Source: Streptomyces pseudovenezuelae
Lineage (GTDB): Bacteria; Actinomycetota; Actinomycetes; Streptomycetales; Streptomycetaceae
Direction of reading: 5' to 3'
Assembly (NCBI RefSeq): GCF_001513955.1
Contig: NZ_KQ948150.1
Coordinates: 248,001 to 312,000, forward strand
DNA length: 64,000 nucleotides
Under the pieces are notes generated by a model. The model saw nothing but the letters and a program-made list of their open reading frames with translations, had not been told where the DNA came from and searched no databases. Every line of letters begins with the position of its first letter. Positions within the stretch are counted from its first letter, which is position 1. This document shows positions 34,375 through 43,669 of this stretch, in pieces. The translations under genes and the position numbers were made by a program.

Positions 34375-35364
34375 TCACCGCAGCGTGGTCTCCTCGCCGA
34401 TCGCCTGCGCGCGGGCGGCGGCGACGACCAGGGCCGTGGCCGCGGCGTCCTGCACGGCCACGCCGACCGACTTGTAGAGGGTGATCTGGTCCGGTGCGGT
34501 ACGCCCCGGCCTGCTGCCGGCGATGAGCTCGCCCAGTTCGGCGTGCACGTGATCAGCGGTGATGACGCCGTCGCGGATCGGTAGGAGCAGGTCGTTGCTG
34601 CCGGCCGGAAGAGGGGCGAGCACCGCCTGACGCGATTCGACGCACACCAGCGCCTCGGCCACGGTGGCGTCGTCGATCTCGCGGCCGGCCGGGTTGTACC
34701 CCACGGACGTGATGTGCACTCCGGGTGTCAGCCAGGAACGGCGGATCACGGGTTCGGCCGTGTGTGTCGTCGCGGCGGCGATGTCCGCGCCGTCCAGCGC
34801 CTCGGCGTACGTGTTCACGGCCTGGACTTCGGCCTCCAGTACGGCGGAGAGCTCGGCGGCCAGGGCTGCGGCTCTCGCGGGATCCCGGCCCGCGACGCGG
34901 ATCCGCCGGATGGGCCGGACCCGGCAGATCGCGAGGGCGTGGGACCGGGCCTGCACGCCGGTGCCCAGCACGGCCAGCACCGTCGCGTCCTCGCGGGCCA
35001 GCAGCCGCGCCGACAACGCGGAGCAGGCGCCGGTTCGCGCTGCGGTGATGGCCGTACCGTCCAACAGGGCGGTGGGCTCACCGGTGTCCGGATCGAACGC
35101 CACGATCAGCGCCTGATGCGTGGGCAGCCGTGCCGCGTCGTTGTGCGGGAAGAGTGACACCAGCTTGGTCATGAGCACCCCCGCCGACGGCAGGAAGCCC
35201 GGCATGGCCGCCAGGAACCCATCGTGTTCGGGCACCAGGGCGGCGACGCGGTCGGGTACCGAGGCGCGGCCCGCGCTGAGGTCCGCCATCGCGAGGGCCA
35301 GGGCATCGATCAGGGAGTCCACGTCGAGCAGGGCTTCGACCTGCGAGCGGCCCAGAACGAGCAT
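34375..35364 (-). CDS. Ornithine cyclodeaminase/mu-crystallin family protein
   Basis: A 329-residue NAD(P)-dependent enzyme. LMTKLVSLFPHN contains the conserved Lys, the Rossmann motif is AVLGTGVQARSHA, and GADIAAATTHTAEPVI follows. Family members deaminate ornithine to proline, make other cyclic amino acids, act as ketimine reductases, or make L-2,3-diaminopropionate with a partner (no partner here). The product cannot be named. The ATG at 35364 has AGGAGG eight bases upstream, better than the longer open frame. Not in an obvious operon. Confidence 0.82.
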   Translation of the reverse strand: MLVLGRSQVEALLDVDSLIDALALAMADLSAGRASVPDRVAALVPEHDGFLAAMPGFLPSAGVLMTKLVSLFPHNDAARLPTHQALIVAFDPDTGEPTALLDGTAITAARTGACSALSARLLAREDATVLAVLGTGVQARSHALAICRVRPIRRIRVAGRDPARAAALAAELSAVLEAEVQAVNTYAEALDGADIAAATTHTAEPVIRRSWLTPGVHITSVGYNPAGREIDDATVAEALVCVESRQAVLAPLPAGSNDLLLPIRDGVITADHVHAELGELIAGSRPGRTAPDQITLYKSVGVAVQDAAATALVVAAARAQAIGEETTLR

Positions 35365-35603
35365 GCGTCTCAACCTCCTGATATCGGTCGTACGGCCCAC
35401 GCCGCACAGCCGAAGCGTCAACCGTGGCCCCCACTGTTCCGGCTGCGACACGCCGGATGCTGATGCGGGTGCGAGTGGGGCGCCGGCCCCGGCAGGCGGC
35501 CATGCCCGCGGTCAGCAGTGCGCACGCCCCCCTGTGGTGAACAGCCTCAGCTGCCGGTGAAACGCCGTACCCCCGACGGGATAGCCCATCCGCTGACCTG
35601 GTC

Positions 35604-36017
35604 TCAGGCGAAGTCGGCCTCGGTGATGCCGCCGGGATGTCCGGACGGCCACTCCACCAACTCGATCCGATAACCGTCAGGGTCCGTGAGCCACGACGTC
35701 TTCGGGCCGTCGGGTCCCCCCGGGTACTGGAGAGGTTCGGGCCGCAGGCCGGCTTCGGTCAGCGTCTCCAGGGTGGCGGCGAGCCTCTCCACCTGGATCG
35801 CGAGGTGGTCGAAACCGCTGCCCACGTCGACCGCCGGGGCGCCGGGGCGGTGGACCAGTTCGAGAGAGGCCGCCGGTTCGTCGGGGAACTTGAGGATCAC
35901 GAGGCCGGCCCCGTCGCCGACCTCGACCCGGCCCAACTCGGTGTAGCCCAAGGCGGTGTAGAACCCGAGAGAGCGGGCCAGATCGGTGACGCGATAGGAG
36001 ACGAAGAGCGTCTTCAC
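35604..36017 (-). CDS. VOC-superfamily protein (lactoylglutathione-lyase-like)
   Basis: A 137-residue VOC protein with both half-domains: VSYRVTDLARSLGFYTALGY at the start and FDHLAIQVERLAATLE with the second metal-position His, ending in TDPDGYRIELVEW with the Glu. The residue spacing is that of glyoxalase I-like proteins. The GTG start overlaps the stop of the upstream reductase gene (GTGA), so the two are coupled. Substrate unknown. Confidence 0.82.
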   Translation of the reverse strand: MKTLFVSYRVTDLARSLGFYTALGYTELGRVEVGDGAGLVILKFPDEPAASLELVHRPGAPAVDVGSGFDHLAIQVERLAATLETLTEAGLRPEPLQYPGGPDGPKTSWLTDPDGYRIELVEWPSGHPGGITEADFA

Positions 36018-36598
36018 ACGGCCTCCCCGGGCCGACGCACCTGGTAGCGGAGATGCGTGACGTCCCGGTCCTCAAGCCGTCGGACGAGGTCGAGTTCGAT
36101 GTGATCGCCACCGAGGTGATCGAACAGCCGACGCCCCTCTCCGAGGAGGACCGGGACCAGGTGGATCTCCATCTCGTCCAACTGCCCGGCTCGGAGCAGT
36201 GCTTGGGCCGCCCCCGCCCCGTGGACCATGACCGGCCGGTCACCCGAGGCTGCGCGCGCCTGACGGGCGCAGTCCTCGACATCGGTGACGAAACGCGCGT
36301 GGCCGGGTGGCACGTCCCCGTCGTCGACCTCGTGGGTGAGGACGAAGATCGGCACGCCGTCGTGGTGATCGCCCTGCCAGCGCCCCGCGAGTTCGAAGGT
36401 GCGACGGCCGGAGATCAACGCGCCGGTCGCCAGCGCTTCGCGGTAGACCTGACCGCTGGGACCGTCGGAGTTCCGGTCGTCGAGCCAGTTGAAGAGTCGT
36501 CCACCGTCGCGCCCGAGCTCCTGCCCCGGCCGGTCGTCCGGGCCGGCGACATAGCCGTCGAGCGACATCGACATGTACAGCCGAATCGGATGGTTCAT
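36014..36598 (-). CDS. RibD C-terminal/dihydrofolate-reductase-like family protein
   Basis: A 194-residue protein of the RibD_C/DHFR-like fold. IRLYMSMSLDGYVAGPDDRP opens the domain, ALISGRRTFELAGRW follows, and the NADPH-binding VMVHGAGAAQALLRAGQLDE comes late. Proteins of this group are reductases of unknown substrate in actinomycetes. The ATG at 36598 follows GAGAGGGAGAGG. It overlaps the VOC gene by four bases, so a two-gene operon is likely. Confidence 0.82.
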   Translation of the reverse strand: MNHPIRLYMSMSLDGYVAGPDDRPGQELGRDGGRLFNWLDDRNSDGPSGQVYREALATGALISGRRTFELAGRWQGDHHDGVPIFVLTHEVDDGDVPPGHARFVTDVEDCARQARAASGDRPVMVHGAGAAQALLRAGQLDEMEIHLVPVLLGEGRRLFDHLGGDHIELDLVRRLEDRDVTHLRYQVRRPGEAV

Positions 36599-36944
36599 TG
36601 TGGCCTCTCCCTCTCGGGGTTTCTGGAGCCGCCGACGACGTGGGCTGGTCCGGTCACAAGGAAGACTTCGGGCAACCGGCGAACTCATCGGTCCGACACG
36701 CCGGTCTGCCGGGGCCTGACGGCGGGAGCTCCGTACGGCCCCGAAGACTCGTCGGCGGTGTGGCGCGGGTGCCGGGCCATGCCGATCGTCAGTGGTGGCA
36801 GCGGCAGCGGGATGTCCAGCAGGCGCAGTCCCAGCCGTGTGCGCCGCGTGGGGTGAGCGGTGACGGGGGCTCGTCGGGCAGCACGGCGTCAAACGGGCCG
36901 GAGAGGCGTCCCCGGCGGCTGACCGTCACGTGCACCGCCGCAGC

Positions 36945-37095
36945 CGGCCCGGCAGGCCTCCAGGTCGATCCGCCCTTCGCGCAGTGCGGAGCCGGCCTCC
37001 CACAGCCCCGGCGCCAGCGCCGCGCCGACCACGTCGGCGGCATGGACGGTGAAGGTGCGCCGCAGCGTGACGGGATCGATCCCCCGCTGGGGGTG
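36945..37095 (-). pseudogene. LysR-family regulator remnant
   Basis: One minus-strand frame reads DPVTLRRTFTVHAADVVGAA, LAPGLWEA and then ALREGRIDLEAC. This matches the start of a LysR effector-binding domain with about 20 residues missing between the last two pieces. Neither the N-terminal helix-turn-helix nor the rest of the domain is present. The remaining bases of the 36599-37144 gap show no gene. Confidence 0.55.
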
Positions 37096-37144
37096 AGCTT
37101 CGACGCCGGAAGCCCGCCGCCCGGACCCCCTCGGCCGCGGTCGG

Positions 37145-37981
37145 TCAGGGCTTGCGGGCGAGGGCGGCCGCGATGAGGTGTTCCCAGACCGTGAGTTGCC
37201 GTTCGCCGCTGTCGTTCCATGGGGTCGCGGTCTGGTCCGGGCGCCACAGGGGCGCTGGGACGATCCCGGGGTCGAGGATCTCCAGGCCGTCGAGGAGAGA
37301 GGCGATCTCCGCGTCGGTGCGCCACCGGCCGCGCCCGAACGTCTGCTGGAGGACCTTCTCGGCCTCCTGCGTCTCCGGGTTGTCGCCGGAGCGGAAGTGG
37401 CTGACGAAGAAGTAGCTTCCGGAGGGGACGTTCTCGCGCCAGTAACGGACGATCCCGGCCGGGTCCTCGTCGTCGTTGACGTGGTGAAGGATGGCGCTGA
37501 ACATGACGGCGACGGGCTGAGTGAAGTCGATCATGCGCGCGGTGTCGGGGTGGGTACGGACGCCCTCGGGGTTGCGCACATCCACCGCGACGACCCGGGT
37601 CCGCTCGTCCTTCTCCAGCAGCGCACGTCCGTGGACCAGGACTTGGGGGTCGATGTCGACGTAGATGACCCGGGACTCGGGGGCGTGCCGTTGCGCGACC
37701 TGGTGGACGTTGTCCGCGGTCGGCAGGCCGCTGCCCAGGTCGATGAACTGCCGAATGCCGGTGGTCCGCACGATCTCCCCGACCGCGCGGGTCAGCGCCG
37801 CGCGGTTGGCGAAGGCGATGGCCACCGAGCCGGGCAGGTCGCGCTTGAACACGTCGCCGATCTCTCGGTCCACGGCGTAGTTGTCCTTGCCGCCCAGGAG
37901 ATAGTCGTAGACGCGCGCAATGCTGGGCTTGGACGGGTCGATGGAAGAGCCTTCGTACGTCATGACGATCATTTTCCCCAT
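37145..37981 (-). CDS. DUF574-family SAM-dependent methyltransferase
   Basis: A 278-residue protein of a family greatly expanded in Streptomyces. ARVYDYLLGGKDNYAVDREI is the family opening, FIDLGSGLPT the S-adenosylmethionine loop, VIYVDIDP the acidic strand and FSAILHHV the post-motif. Substrates are mostly unknown. The ATG at 37981 follows AGGGGAC; ATG codons three and six codons later are alternatives. The gene stands alone between two remnants and the AraC regulator. Confidence 0.84.
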   Translation of the reverse strand: MGKMIVMTYEGSSIDPSKPSIARVYDYLLGGKDNYAVDREIGDVFKRDLPGSVAIAFANRAALTRAVGEIVRTTGIRQFIDLGSGLPTADNVHQVAQRHAPESRVIYVDIDPQVLVHGRALLEKDERTRVVAVDVRNPEGVRTHPDTARMIDFTQPVAVMFSAILHHVNDDEDPAGIVRYWRENVPSGSYFFVSHFRSGDNPETQEAEKVLQQTFGRGRWRTDAEIASLLDGLEILDPGIVPAPLWRPDQTATPWNDSGERQLTVWEHLIAAALARKP

Positions 37982-38134
37982 AACGTCCCCTGCTGGCCAC
38001 GGTTTTGGGATGCCGGGGCCGACTGATCGGGTCGCGGAGGCCCAGGGCGGCACTGGTGACGCTGACCTTCCGCTGAGGTCAGCGTCTGCGGGTGTCAGTG
38101 GCGGGCAGGACCAGTGATGCCTCCTGACATGTGG

Positions 38135-39079
38135 TCAACTGCCCTCGGCAGGCGTGGCGGTGGCCGTGCTCTGCTCGGCTCGGCGGAAGTCACCGGGAGT
38201 GGTACCGGTGTGGCGAGTGAAGAATTTGCCGAAGTTGGTGGGTTCCGAGAAGCCGAGCCGGCGGGCGACGAGGGCGACCGGTTCCTCGGTATGGGCGAGG
38301 AGCCGTCTGGCCTGGAGGGCGACCCGGGCGTCGATGACCTGTTTGACGGACTGTCCGGTGGCGGCCTGGCAGGCGCGGGTGAGGGTCTTGACCGTGTAGC
38401 CGAGGCGGTCGGCGTAGTCCTCGGCGCGCCGGGTGGAGGCGAAGGAGCGCTCCAGCTCGGCGCGGAACCGGGCGTAGACCTCACCGCCCGCGTGCTGGTC
38501 GGGGTGTGCGCGGTGCCGGGGGATGCGGTCGATGTGCAGCAGGAGGGCCGCCAGCAGCAGGCGCAGGATCCCGCGGGACGGGTCGCCGGCCCGGTCGTAC
38601 TCGGCCCGGAGGCGGGCGAGCAGGGCGGACGTGGCCGCGTAGTCGCCGCTGGTGCCCAGTTGCCAGCAGCTGGGTGCGGACCAGTCGTCGGCGAGGCCGC
38701 TCGCGGCGGCCGTCTCGGGAAAGGCGGCCGTGAACAGCAGGTGGGTGCCGTTCATCCGGCCGGGAGCGGTGAAGCGCTGGACCTGGCCGGGGCGGACCCA
38801 CAGCAGGGTGCCGGGGCGGCAGGGGTAGGTGACGAAGTCGCAGGTGTGCTCGCCGCTTCCCTGGGTGATCAGGGTGAGCGAGTGGAAGTCGGCCCGGTGG
38901 ACCCGTTGCAGGGTGCCATCGGCGACCCGGCCCTGCAGCGCGGCCAGATCGGTGATCTCGATGCCGGGGACCGGGGCGTGCGGGGGGTTGAACCCGAATC
39001 CCGGGATGGCTTCGCCATCGGCTCCGTCAGGGGCATGGCTGCCGACGCGGCTGCGGCTGTCCGTTTTTGACCATGACAC
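38135..39079 (-). CDS. AraC-family transcriptional regulator
   Basis: A 314-residue regulator. Residues about 30-180 are a cupin-like effector domain (FHSLTLITQGSGEHTCDF). The C-terminal about 100 residues carry two helix-turn-helix motifs (DRLGYTVKTLTRACQAATGQ and ALVARRLGFSEPTNFGKFF). Divergent from the MBL-fold hydrolase gene with 94 bases between, it probably controls that gene and the next. The GTG at 39079 is preferred by a nearby GGTGGAG and by where similarity starts. Upstream in-frame codons run into the divergent gene. Confidence 0.8.
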   Translation of the reverse strand: MSWSKTDSRSRVGSHAPDGADGEAIPGFGFNPPHAPVPGIEITDLAALQGRVADGTLQRVHRADFHSLTLITQGSGEHTCDFVTYPCRPGTLLWVRPGQVQRFTAPGRMNGTHLLFTAAFPETAAASGLADDWSAPSCWQLGTSGDYAATSALLARLRAEYDRAGDPSRGILRLLLAALLLHIDRIPRHRAHPDQHAGGEVYARFRAELERSFASTRRAEDYADRLGYTVKTLTRACQAATGQSVKQVIDARVALQARRLLAHTEEPVALVARRLGFSEPTNFGKFFTRHTGTTPGDFRRAEQSTATATPAEGS

Positions 39080-39173
39080 GTCTCCACCGTACCTCGCTGG
39101 CCAGCGCTGTTTCCCGGACAGTGGGAGGTGAGGCCGGACCAGCGCCTCGACCCACCAGCAGGAGGCAGGCATC

Positions 39174-39983
39174 ATGAACGGCACGGTCACCGTCATCGAC
39201 AAGAGCGCGGTGCGCATCCACAGCTACATGGCACCCGACGACAGCCTGAACGTCACCACTCAGCTGATCGAGACCCCGGCCCGGGTGATCGCCGTGGACG
39301 CCCAGTACGCCCTGGCCTACGCCGACGAGGTCGTCGCCTACGCGCGCGCCCTGGGCAAGCCGCTGGACCGGGTGATCATCACCCACGCCCACCCGGACCA
39401 CTTCCACGGCGCCGCCCGCTTCGGCGTCCCCGTGCACGCGCTGGCCGCGGTGCGCGACCAGATCACCGCCCAGGGCGACGGCCAGGACCCGTCGGGGACG
39501 GTCATCCCGGTCGCCGACGTGACACCGACCGTGGAGATCACGCCGGGCACCGAGGTCGTCGACGGCGTCCGGTTCGTCTTCGAGGCCCACCGGGGAGGCG
39601 AGGCGGCCGACGAACTGGTGATCAAGCTCCCCGAGCAGGGCGTCCTGGTCGCGCAGGACCTCGTCTACCACGCCACGCACCTGTTCCTCGGCAACAACGA
39701 TGTCCCCGGCTGGGTCAAGGCCGTCGACGAACTCGCCGCCGCTCCCGGCTACGACACCGTCCTGGCCGGGCACGGCCTGCCCGCCTCCCCGGAGGTCTTC
39801 GACCAACTGCGCGCCTATCTGGCCGACGCGGGCGAACTGCTCGGCGACGACGGCGAGGCGTACAAGCAGGCGATCACCGCGCGCTACCCCGGCTTCGGCG
39901 GTCCGTTCCTGATCGACATCGGCAACCAGTACCTCTTCGGTGCCGGGAATGCGGAGAACTCCGAGAACGCCGAGAGCGCCTGA
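39174..39983 (+). CDS. MBL-fold metallohydrolase
   Basis: A 269-residue metallo-beta-lactamase-fold hydrolase. The metal-binding THAHPDHFHG motif (residues about 68-77), the later His in FVFEAHRGGEAAD, the bridging Asp in LVAQDLVYH and the final His in VLAGHGLP are all in order. Substrates in the family include lactones, thioesters and glutathione conjugates. No signal peptide, so cytoplasmic. Followed 28 bases later by an NAD(P)-binding protein, likely cotranscribed and controlled by the divergent AraC regulator. Confidence 0.83.
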   Translation: MNGTVTVIDKSAVRIHSYMAPDDSLNVTTQLIETPARVIAVDAQYALAYADEVVAYARALGKPLDRVIITHAHPDHFHGAARFGVPVHALAAVRDQITAQGDGQDPSGTVIPVADVTPTVEITPGTEVVDGVRFVFEAHRGGEAADELVIKLPEQGVLVAQDLVYHATHLFLGNNDVPGWVKAVDELAAAPGYDTVLAGHGLPASPEVFDQLRAYLADAGELLGDDGEAYKQAITARYPGFGGPFLIDIGNQYLFGAGNAENSENAESA

Positions 39984-40011
39984 CACCTTCCTCCAGCGAA
40001 CGGATCTCACC

Positions 40012-40656
40012 ATGAGCAGGATCACCGTATTCGGCGCGGCCGGAAAGGCCGGCTCGCGCGTCGTCGCGGAGGCTGCCGCACGCGGTCACCAGGTCACCGC
40101 TGTCGCCCGCACCCTCGACAAACTGACCGCCCTCCCGGACGGCGCACAGGCGGTCGCCGCAGACGCCACCGACCTCGAATCCGTCGCCCGGCTCGCCAAG
40201 GACGCCGACGTACTCGTGCTGACCGTCGGCGGCCCGGACGCCGCCCTCTACACCGACGCCGTCGCCACCGCCGCCTCGGCCGTCCGCAACCTTGGCCCGG
40301 CCGGACCGCGCATCCTTCACATGGGCGGCGGCGCCGGCCTTCTGACCGAACAGGGTGTGCGCTTCTTCGACGCACCGGGCTTCCCCGAGGAGTTCAAGCC
40401 CTACGCCATCGGTCAGATCCGCGCGCTGGACGCCTACCTCGCGCTCGACGACGGTGTGACCTGGACCTACCTGTCCCCGCCGCCGGTCCACTTCGCCCCC
40501 GGCGAGCGCACCGGCCACTACCGCACCGGTCTCGACCGGCCCGTCCTCGGCGACGACGGCCAGGCCCGCATCTCCTACGAGGACTACGCCGTCGCCCTCG
40601 TCGACGAGATCGAGAACCCCCGCCACCTCAACCGGCGCTTCACCGTCGGCTACTGA
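40012..40656 (+). CDS. NAD(P)-binding SDR-like (NmrA/BVR-B type) protein
   Basis: A 214-residue Rossmann protein with ITVFGAAGKAGSRVVAEAAA at the N-terminus (GxxGxxG), VAADATDLESVA and VLVLTVGGPD. This is the atypical SDR group related to biliverdin reductase B and NmrA, with reductase or redox-sensing roles. The conserved Tyr-Lys pair of classical SDRs is not evident. Probably in one transcript with the MBL-fold gene. Confidence 0.8.
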   Translation: MSRITVFGAAGKAGSRVVAEAAARGHQVTAVARTLDKLTALPDGAQAVAADATDLESVARLAKDADVLVLTVGGPDAALYTDAVATAASAVRNLGPAGPRILHMGGGAGLLTEQGVRFFDAPGFPEEFKPYAIGQIRALDAYLALDDGVTWTYLSPPPVHFAPGERTGHYRTGLDRPVLGDDGQARISYEDYAVALVDEIENPRHLNRRFTVGY

Positions 40657-41130
40657 CCGGTCAGGAGGCCGACCCACCGCACCATCCCCGGCCGGGGCGA
40701 GAGGCTGAGCATCCGCCGCCACCGGTGGGAGTACGCGGCCGCCTTCGACGTGGACTTCCCGAACACCAGGTAGGTCACTCTTGCGGTCCGGACAGGACCG
40801 GACCGGGTCCGGACCCTGCCGCCCGACCCCGCTACCGCCGCCTCCGTCGGCCGTAGCAGCAGGACGCCCTCCTGGCCGAGCAACGCTGACCCCGCGGCAT
40901 CTCTGTCCAAAAGACCAGCCCACGCCGACGCGACGCGACGTCACCCCCCGCCTGGGGCCGCGCCGGCCGGCCCGTCGGCACCCGTCCCACGCGCCACCGC
41001 CACCGCGGCCGCACCGCCGCCCTGACATACCGCCCAGGCAGCCCCGCGCTTACGGAGACCCGCGCCGAGGGCGCGCCCGCCTCGCCCCCCCGCCAGATCC
41101 CGAGCGCGTCCGGCGCACACCTCCGCAGCG
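40657..41130. other. Gene-poor stretch
   Basis: Between two convergent genes. Very GC-rich, low-complexity sequence (proline/arginine-coding in any frame) from about 40800 to 41110. A short piece at 40710-40770 reads RRHRWEYAAAFDVDFPNT in the plus strand, followed by a stop. It may be the tail of a lost gene but I do not recognise it. No supported feature. Confidence 0.35.
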
Positions 41131-41928
41131 CTACCCGAACAGGCGCCGCTGGATCTCGCGCCGATAGTCCTCAAGGGTCCTGTCGAGGTGCGCCGCGGTG
41201 GCCTGCGCCGCCTCATCGGGGCGGCCGTCACGGATGGCCCGGTAGATCGCCTCGTGTTCCTCGACGGCCGCCGCGGTGTTCTCGCCGAGCCTGTCATGGA
41301 TCCCGATGGCACTGGACTGGCGCTGCAGTCGTCGTGCGTCCCGGACGGCGCTGACGAGGAAGGTGTTGTGCGAGGCCGCGGACACGGCCATGTGGAACTC
41401 CTCGTCCGCCTGGTTGAACACCTCGACCCGCCCTTGGACGAACCCCTGCCGGCCCTTCTCCATGGCCAGCTCGATGGTGCGCAGTTCCGAGGGAGTGGCG
41501 CGCGTGGCCGCCAGGCTGCTGGCGGACATCTCCTGGACCCTGCGGAACTCGAACAGCATCAGTACGTGGTCGATGTCGACGGGGCGGAAGAAACCTCCCC
41601 AGCGGCTGGTCACGAGCATGCCTTCGTCGTCCGCGACGAACAGGCCCCTTCCCTTGTGGGCCCGGACGCGGCCCAGCGCGGAAAGGATCTTCACGGCTTC
41701 CCGCACGACGGCCCTGCTGGTGTGGAGCGTCTGGGCCAGGTCGATCTCCGTGGGCAGCCGGTCACCCGCCACCAGGCGTTCCTCGGCGATGTACTCGAGG
41801 ATCTGTTCCGCGACGATCTCGTACCCGGGACGGTAGTCACGCCGCTCCTCCGAGCCGGTCGCCGCCGCGGGCGCAGCGGGAGGGACCTGGGACGGCGAGG
41901 TCCCTTCGATCGTCGGCGTGTCGTCCAT
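41131..41928 (-). CDS. FadR-type (GntR-family, FCD-domain) transcriptional regulator
   Basis: A 265-residue regulator. After a Pro/Ala-rich head, a winged helix covers residues about 38-105 (AGDRLPTEIDLAQTLHTSRA, GRVRAHKGRGLFVA). An all-helical FCD domain follows with metal/ligand-binding positions in FNQADEEFHMAVSAASHN and EEHEAIYRAI. The ATG at 41928 has GGGAGG eight bases before it. It is divergent from the sugar ABC operon and most likely represses it, releasing on a sugar acid or its metabolite, as known for related regulators of uronate and deoxysugar genes. Confidence 0.85.
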   Translation of the reverse strand: MDDTPTIEGTSPSQVPPAAPAAATGSEERRDYRPGYEIVAEQILEYIAEERLVAGDRLPTEIDLAQTLHTSRAVVREAVKILSALGRVRAHKGRGLFVADDEGMLVTSRWGGFFRPVDIDHVLMLFEFRRVQEMSASSLAATRATPSELRTIELAMEKGRQGFVQGRVEVFNQADEEFHMAVSAASHNTFLVSAVRDARRLQRQSSAIGIHDRLGENTAAAVEEHEAIYRAIRDGRPDEAAQATAAHLDRTLEDYRREIQRRLFG

Positions 41929-42144
41929 CTGTACTGCCTCCCGAGTGACTGCGGCGAACGCGACTGATCGCCTTGGAGCCGACAGCATCCTAACGCAAGA
42001 GAAGAATAAGTCGTACTCATTCTGGTCAAGATCTATGGCCCAAGCCTGCACTCTTTGGGTGCGTAAATGCCGATTGTGATGAGAAATGGGTTGCAATCCT
42101 TGCCCGGACGTACCGAACCCGGCAAAAAAACGTCGTACACACCC

Positions 42145-42175
42145 TTGACTAACCCCTCGATGAGGCGGCTAATTT
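42145..42175 (+). promoter_or_regulatory. Promoter candidate for the sugar-uptake operon
   Basis: TTGACT (42145-42150) and TAATTT (42170-42175) are 19 bases apart (or CTAATT at 18). The region 41990-42180 is unusually AT-rich for this genome. GTCGTAC occurs twice (near 42012 and 42132), flanking a roughly 120-base span, and could be part of the regulator's sites, but I cannot define an operator. Confidence 0.4.
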
Positions 42176-42304
42176 CATCCAGGCCGACAGCGCTGCAGCC
42201 GCCCTCCGAGTGACCGATGCCTGCCCGGGACGGCCCGGCGTCGCCCTATTCCTCGCGCCACCTGCCCATCTGCTCGGGGCACCGCAAACCCAGTGGAGTC
42301 AATC

Positions 42305-43669
42305 GTGACCGTCAACAAGCCTTCGCCCAGCCCGAAGAGAACGCTCGGAAAGAAGCGTGCGGCGTTGCTCGCCGGGTGCGCAGCCACGGTGTCGCTGGCC
42401 CTGACGGCCTGCGGTGGCGGCGGGACCGGCGGTACGACCACCAAGGACGGCTTCGCCCAGGCGCCGCAGAAGGACGGGGCCCTGACCGTCTGGGTGGACG
42501 CGACCAGGATGGACGCCGCCAAGCTGTACCAGCAGCTGCACCCCGAGGCGAAGCTGGACATCGTCAGCTACGACGGCGACGCCAACGGCTCGAACTACCT
42601 CCAGACCAAGGTCCAGCTCTTCAACCGCACCGGCAAGGGCTGGCCGGACGTCGTCTTCAGCTCCCAGAACAACGAAGCCTCCTGGGCGGTCGACGCGGGC
42701 TTCGCCGCCCCGCTCAACAAGGGGCTGGTCCCCGGGTCGACCCTGGGGCAGTTCTCGAAGGGCGCCAACGACGTCTGCACGGTGAACGGCACCGTCTACT
42801 GTCTGCGCAACGACCTCTCCCAGGCGGTGCTCTGGTACAACGCCCCGCTGCTGAAGCGGTTCGGCTACTCGGTGCCGGCCACCTGGGAGGAGTACCAGCA
42901 GCTCGGCGAGAAGGTGGCCAAGGAGCACCCCGGTTATCTCGTGGGTGACGCGGGTGACTCGTTCACGCCCGAGATCTACCTGTGGGCGAGCAAGTGCGGC
43001 GCCAACCACATCACCGGGCCCAAGGCGGTCTCGGTGAACACCACCAGCGAGGCCTGCACCAAGATGGCCAAGCTCCTGGACGTGCTGATCAAGAACAAGT
43101 CCATGTCCATCAGCGGCGTCTTCAGCACCGACTTCGGCAAGAACCAGGCCGACAAGGTCCTGCTCATGCCGGGCCCGGCGTGGTACGGCGGCGCGGTCTT
43201 CAGGGACACGCTGAAGGTCCCCGCCAAGCAGATAGCGGCGGCTCCCATTCCGCAGTGGCAGGGAGACAGCGCCCCGTCCACCGGCAACGTCGGCGGCGGC
43301 ACCTGGCTGCTGTCCCAGCACTCCACCCACATCAAGGCGGCCACCGACTTCCTGAAGTGGGTCACCACCGACAACGCCTACCAGGGGGAGAAGGCGCCCG
43401 GCTTCCCGGCCTACGCGCCGGCGGCCGAGGCCTGGCTGAAGGGACAGGCGGCTTCCGGGTACTTCGCCAGTGACCTGAGCGCACTCACGACCGCCTCCTC
43501 CCAGGTCTGGCCCGAGTGGGGCTCCGGCCAGTTCAGCCAGGAGGCGATCTGGGCGGCCACCGTCAAGCCCGGCCTGACCCAGGGCAAGTCCATCGTCTCG
43601 ATGCTGCCGGCCTGGCAGGACTCCATCGTCAAGTACGCCAAGTCCAACGGATACAAGGTCTCGCAGTGA
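42305..43669 (+). CDS. ABC sugar importer, solute-binding lipoprotein
   Basis: A 454-residue family 1 solute-binding protein. The lipoprotein signal ends in LALTACGGGG (lipobox Cys at about residue 36). The mature part shows the ligand-binding pattern TVWVDATRMDAAKLYQQLHP and WPDVVFSSQNNEASWAVDAG. It would capture an oligosaccharide at the outer membrane face and hand it to the two permeases that follow. The GTG at 42305 has GGAG seven bases upstream, better than the GTG four codons earlier. It overlaps the first permease gene by four bases. Confidence 0.88.
   Translation: MTVNKPSPSPKRTLGKKRAALLAGCAATVSLALTACGGGGTGGTTTKDGFAQAPQKDGALTVWVDATRMDAAKLYQQLHPEAKLDIVSYDGDANGSNYLQTKVQLFNRTGKGWPDVVFSSQNNEASWAVDAGFAAPLNKGLVPGSTLGQFSKGANDVCTVNGTVYCLRNDLSQAVLWYNAPLLKRFGYSVPATWEEYQQLGEKVAKEHPGYLVGDAGDSFTPEIYLWASKCGANHITGPKAVSVNTTSEACTKMAKLLDVLIKNKSMSISGVFSTDFGKNQADKVLLMPGPAWYGGAVFRDTLKVPAKQIAAAPIPQWQGDSAPSTGNVGGGTWLLSQHSTHIKAATDFLKWVTTDNAYQGEKAPGFPAYAPAAEAWLKGQAASGYFASDLSALTTASSQVWPEWGSGQFSQEAIWAATVKPGLTQGKSIVSMLPAWQDSIVKYAKSNGYKVSQ

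Noticed and set aside
36789..38000. 403-residue minus-strand open frame overlapping the methyltransferase
   Set aside because: Out-of-frame reading of the methyltransferase gene. The only protein-like signal in its 3' part is the LysR fragment, which is in another frame.
40710..40770. Possible transposase tail reading RRHRWEYAAAFDVDFPNT
   Set aside because: Too short to assign. No inverted repeats, DDE motif or target duplication nearby.
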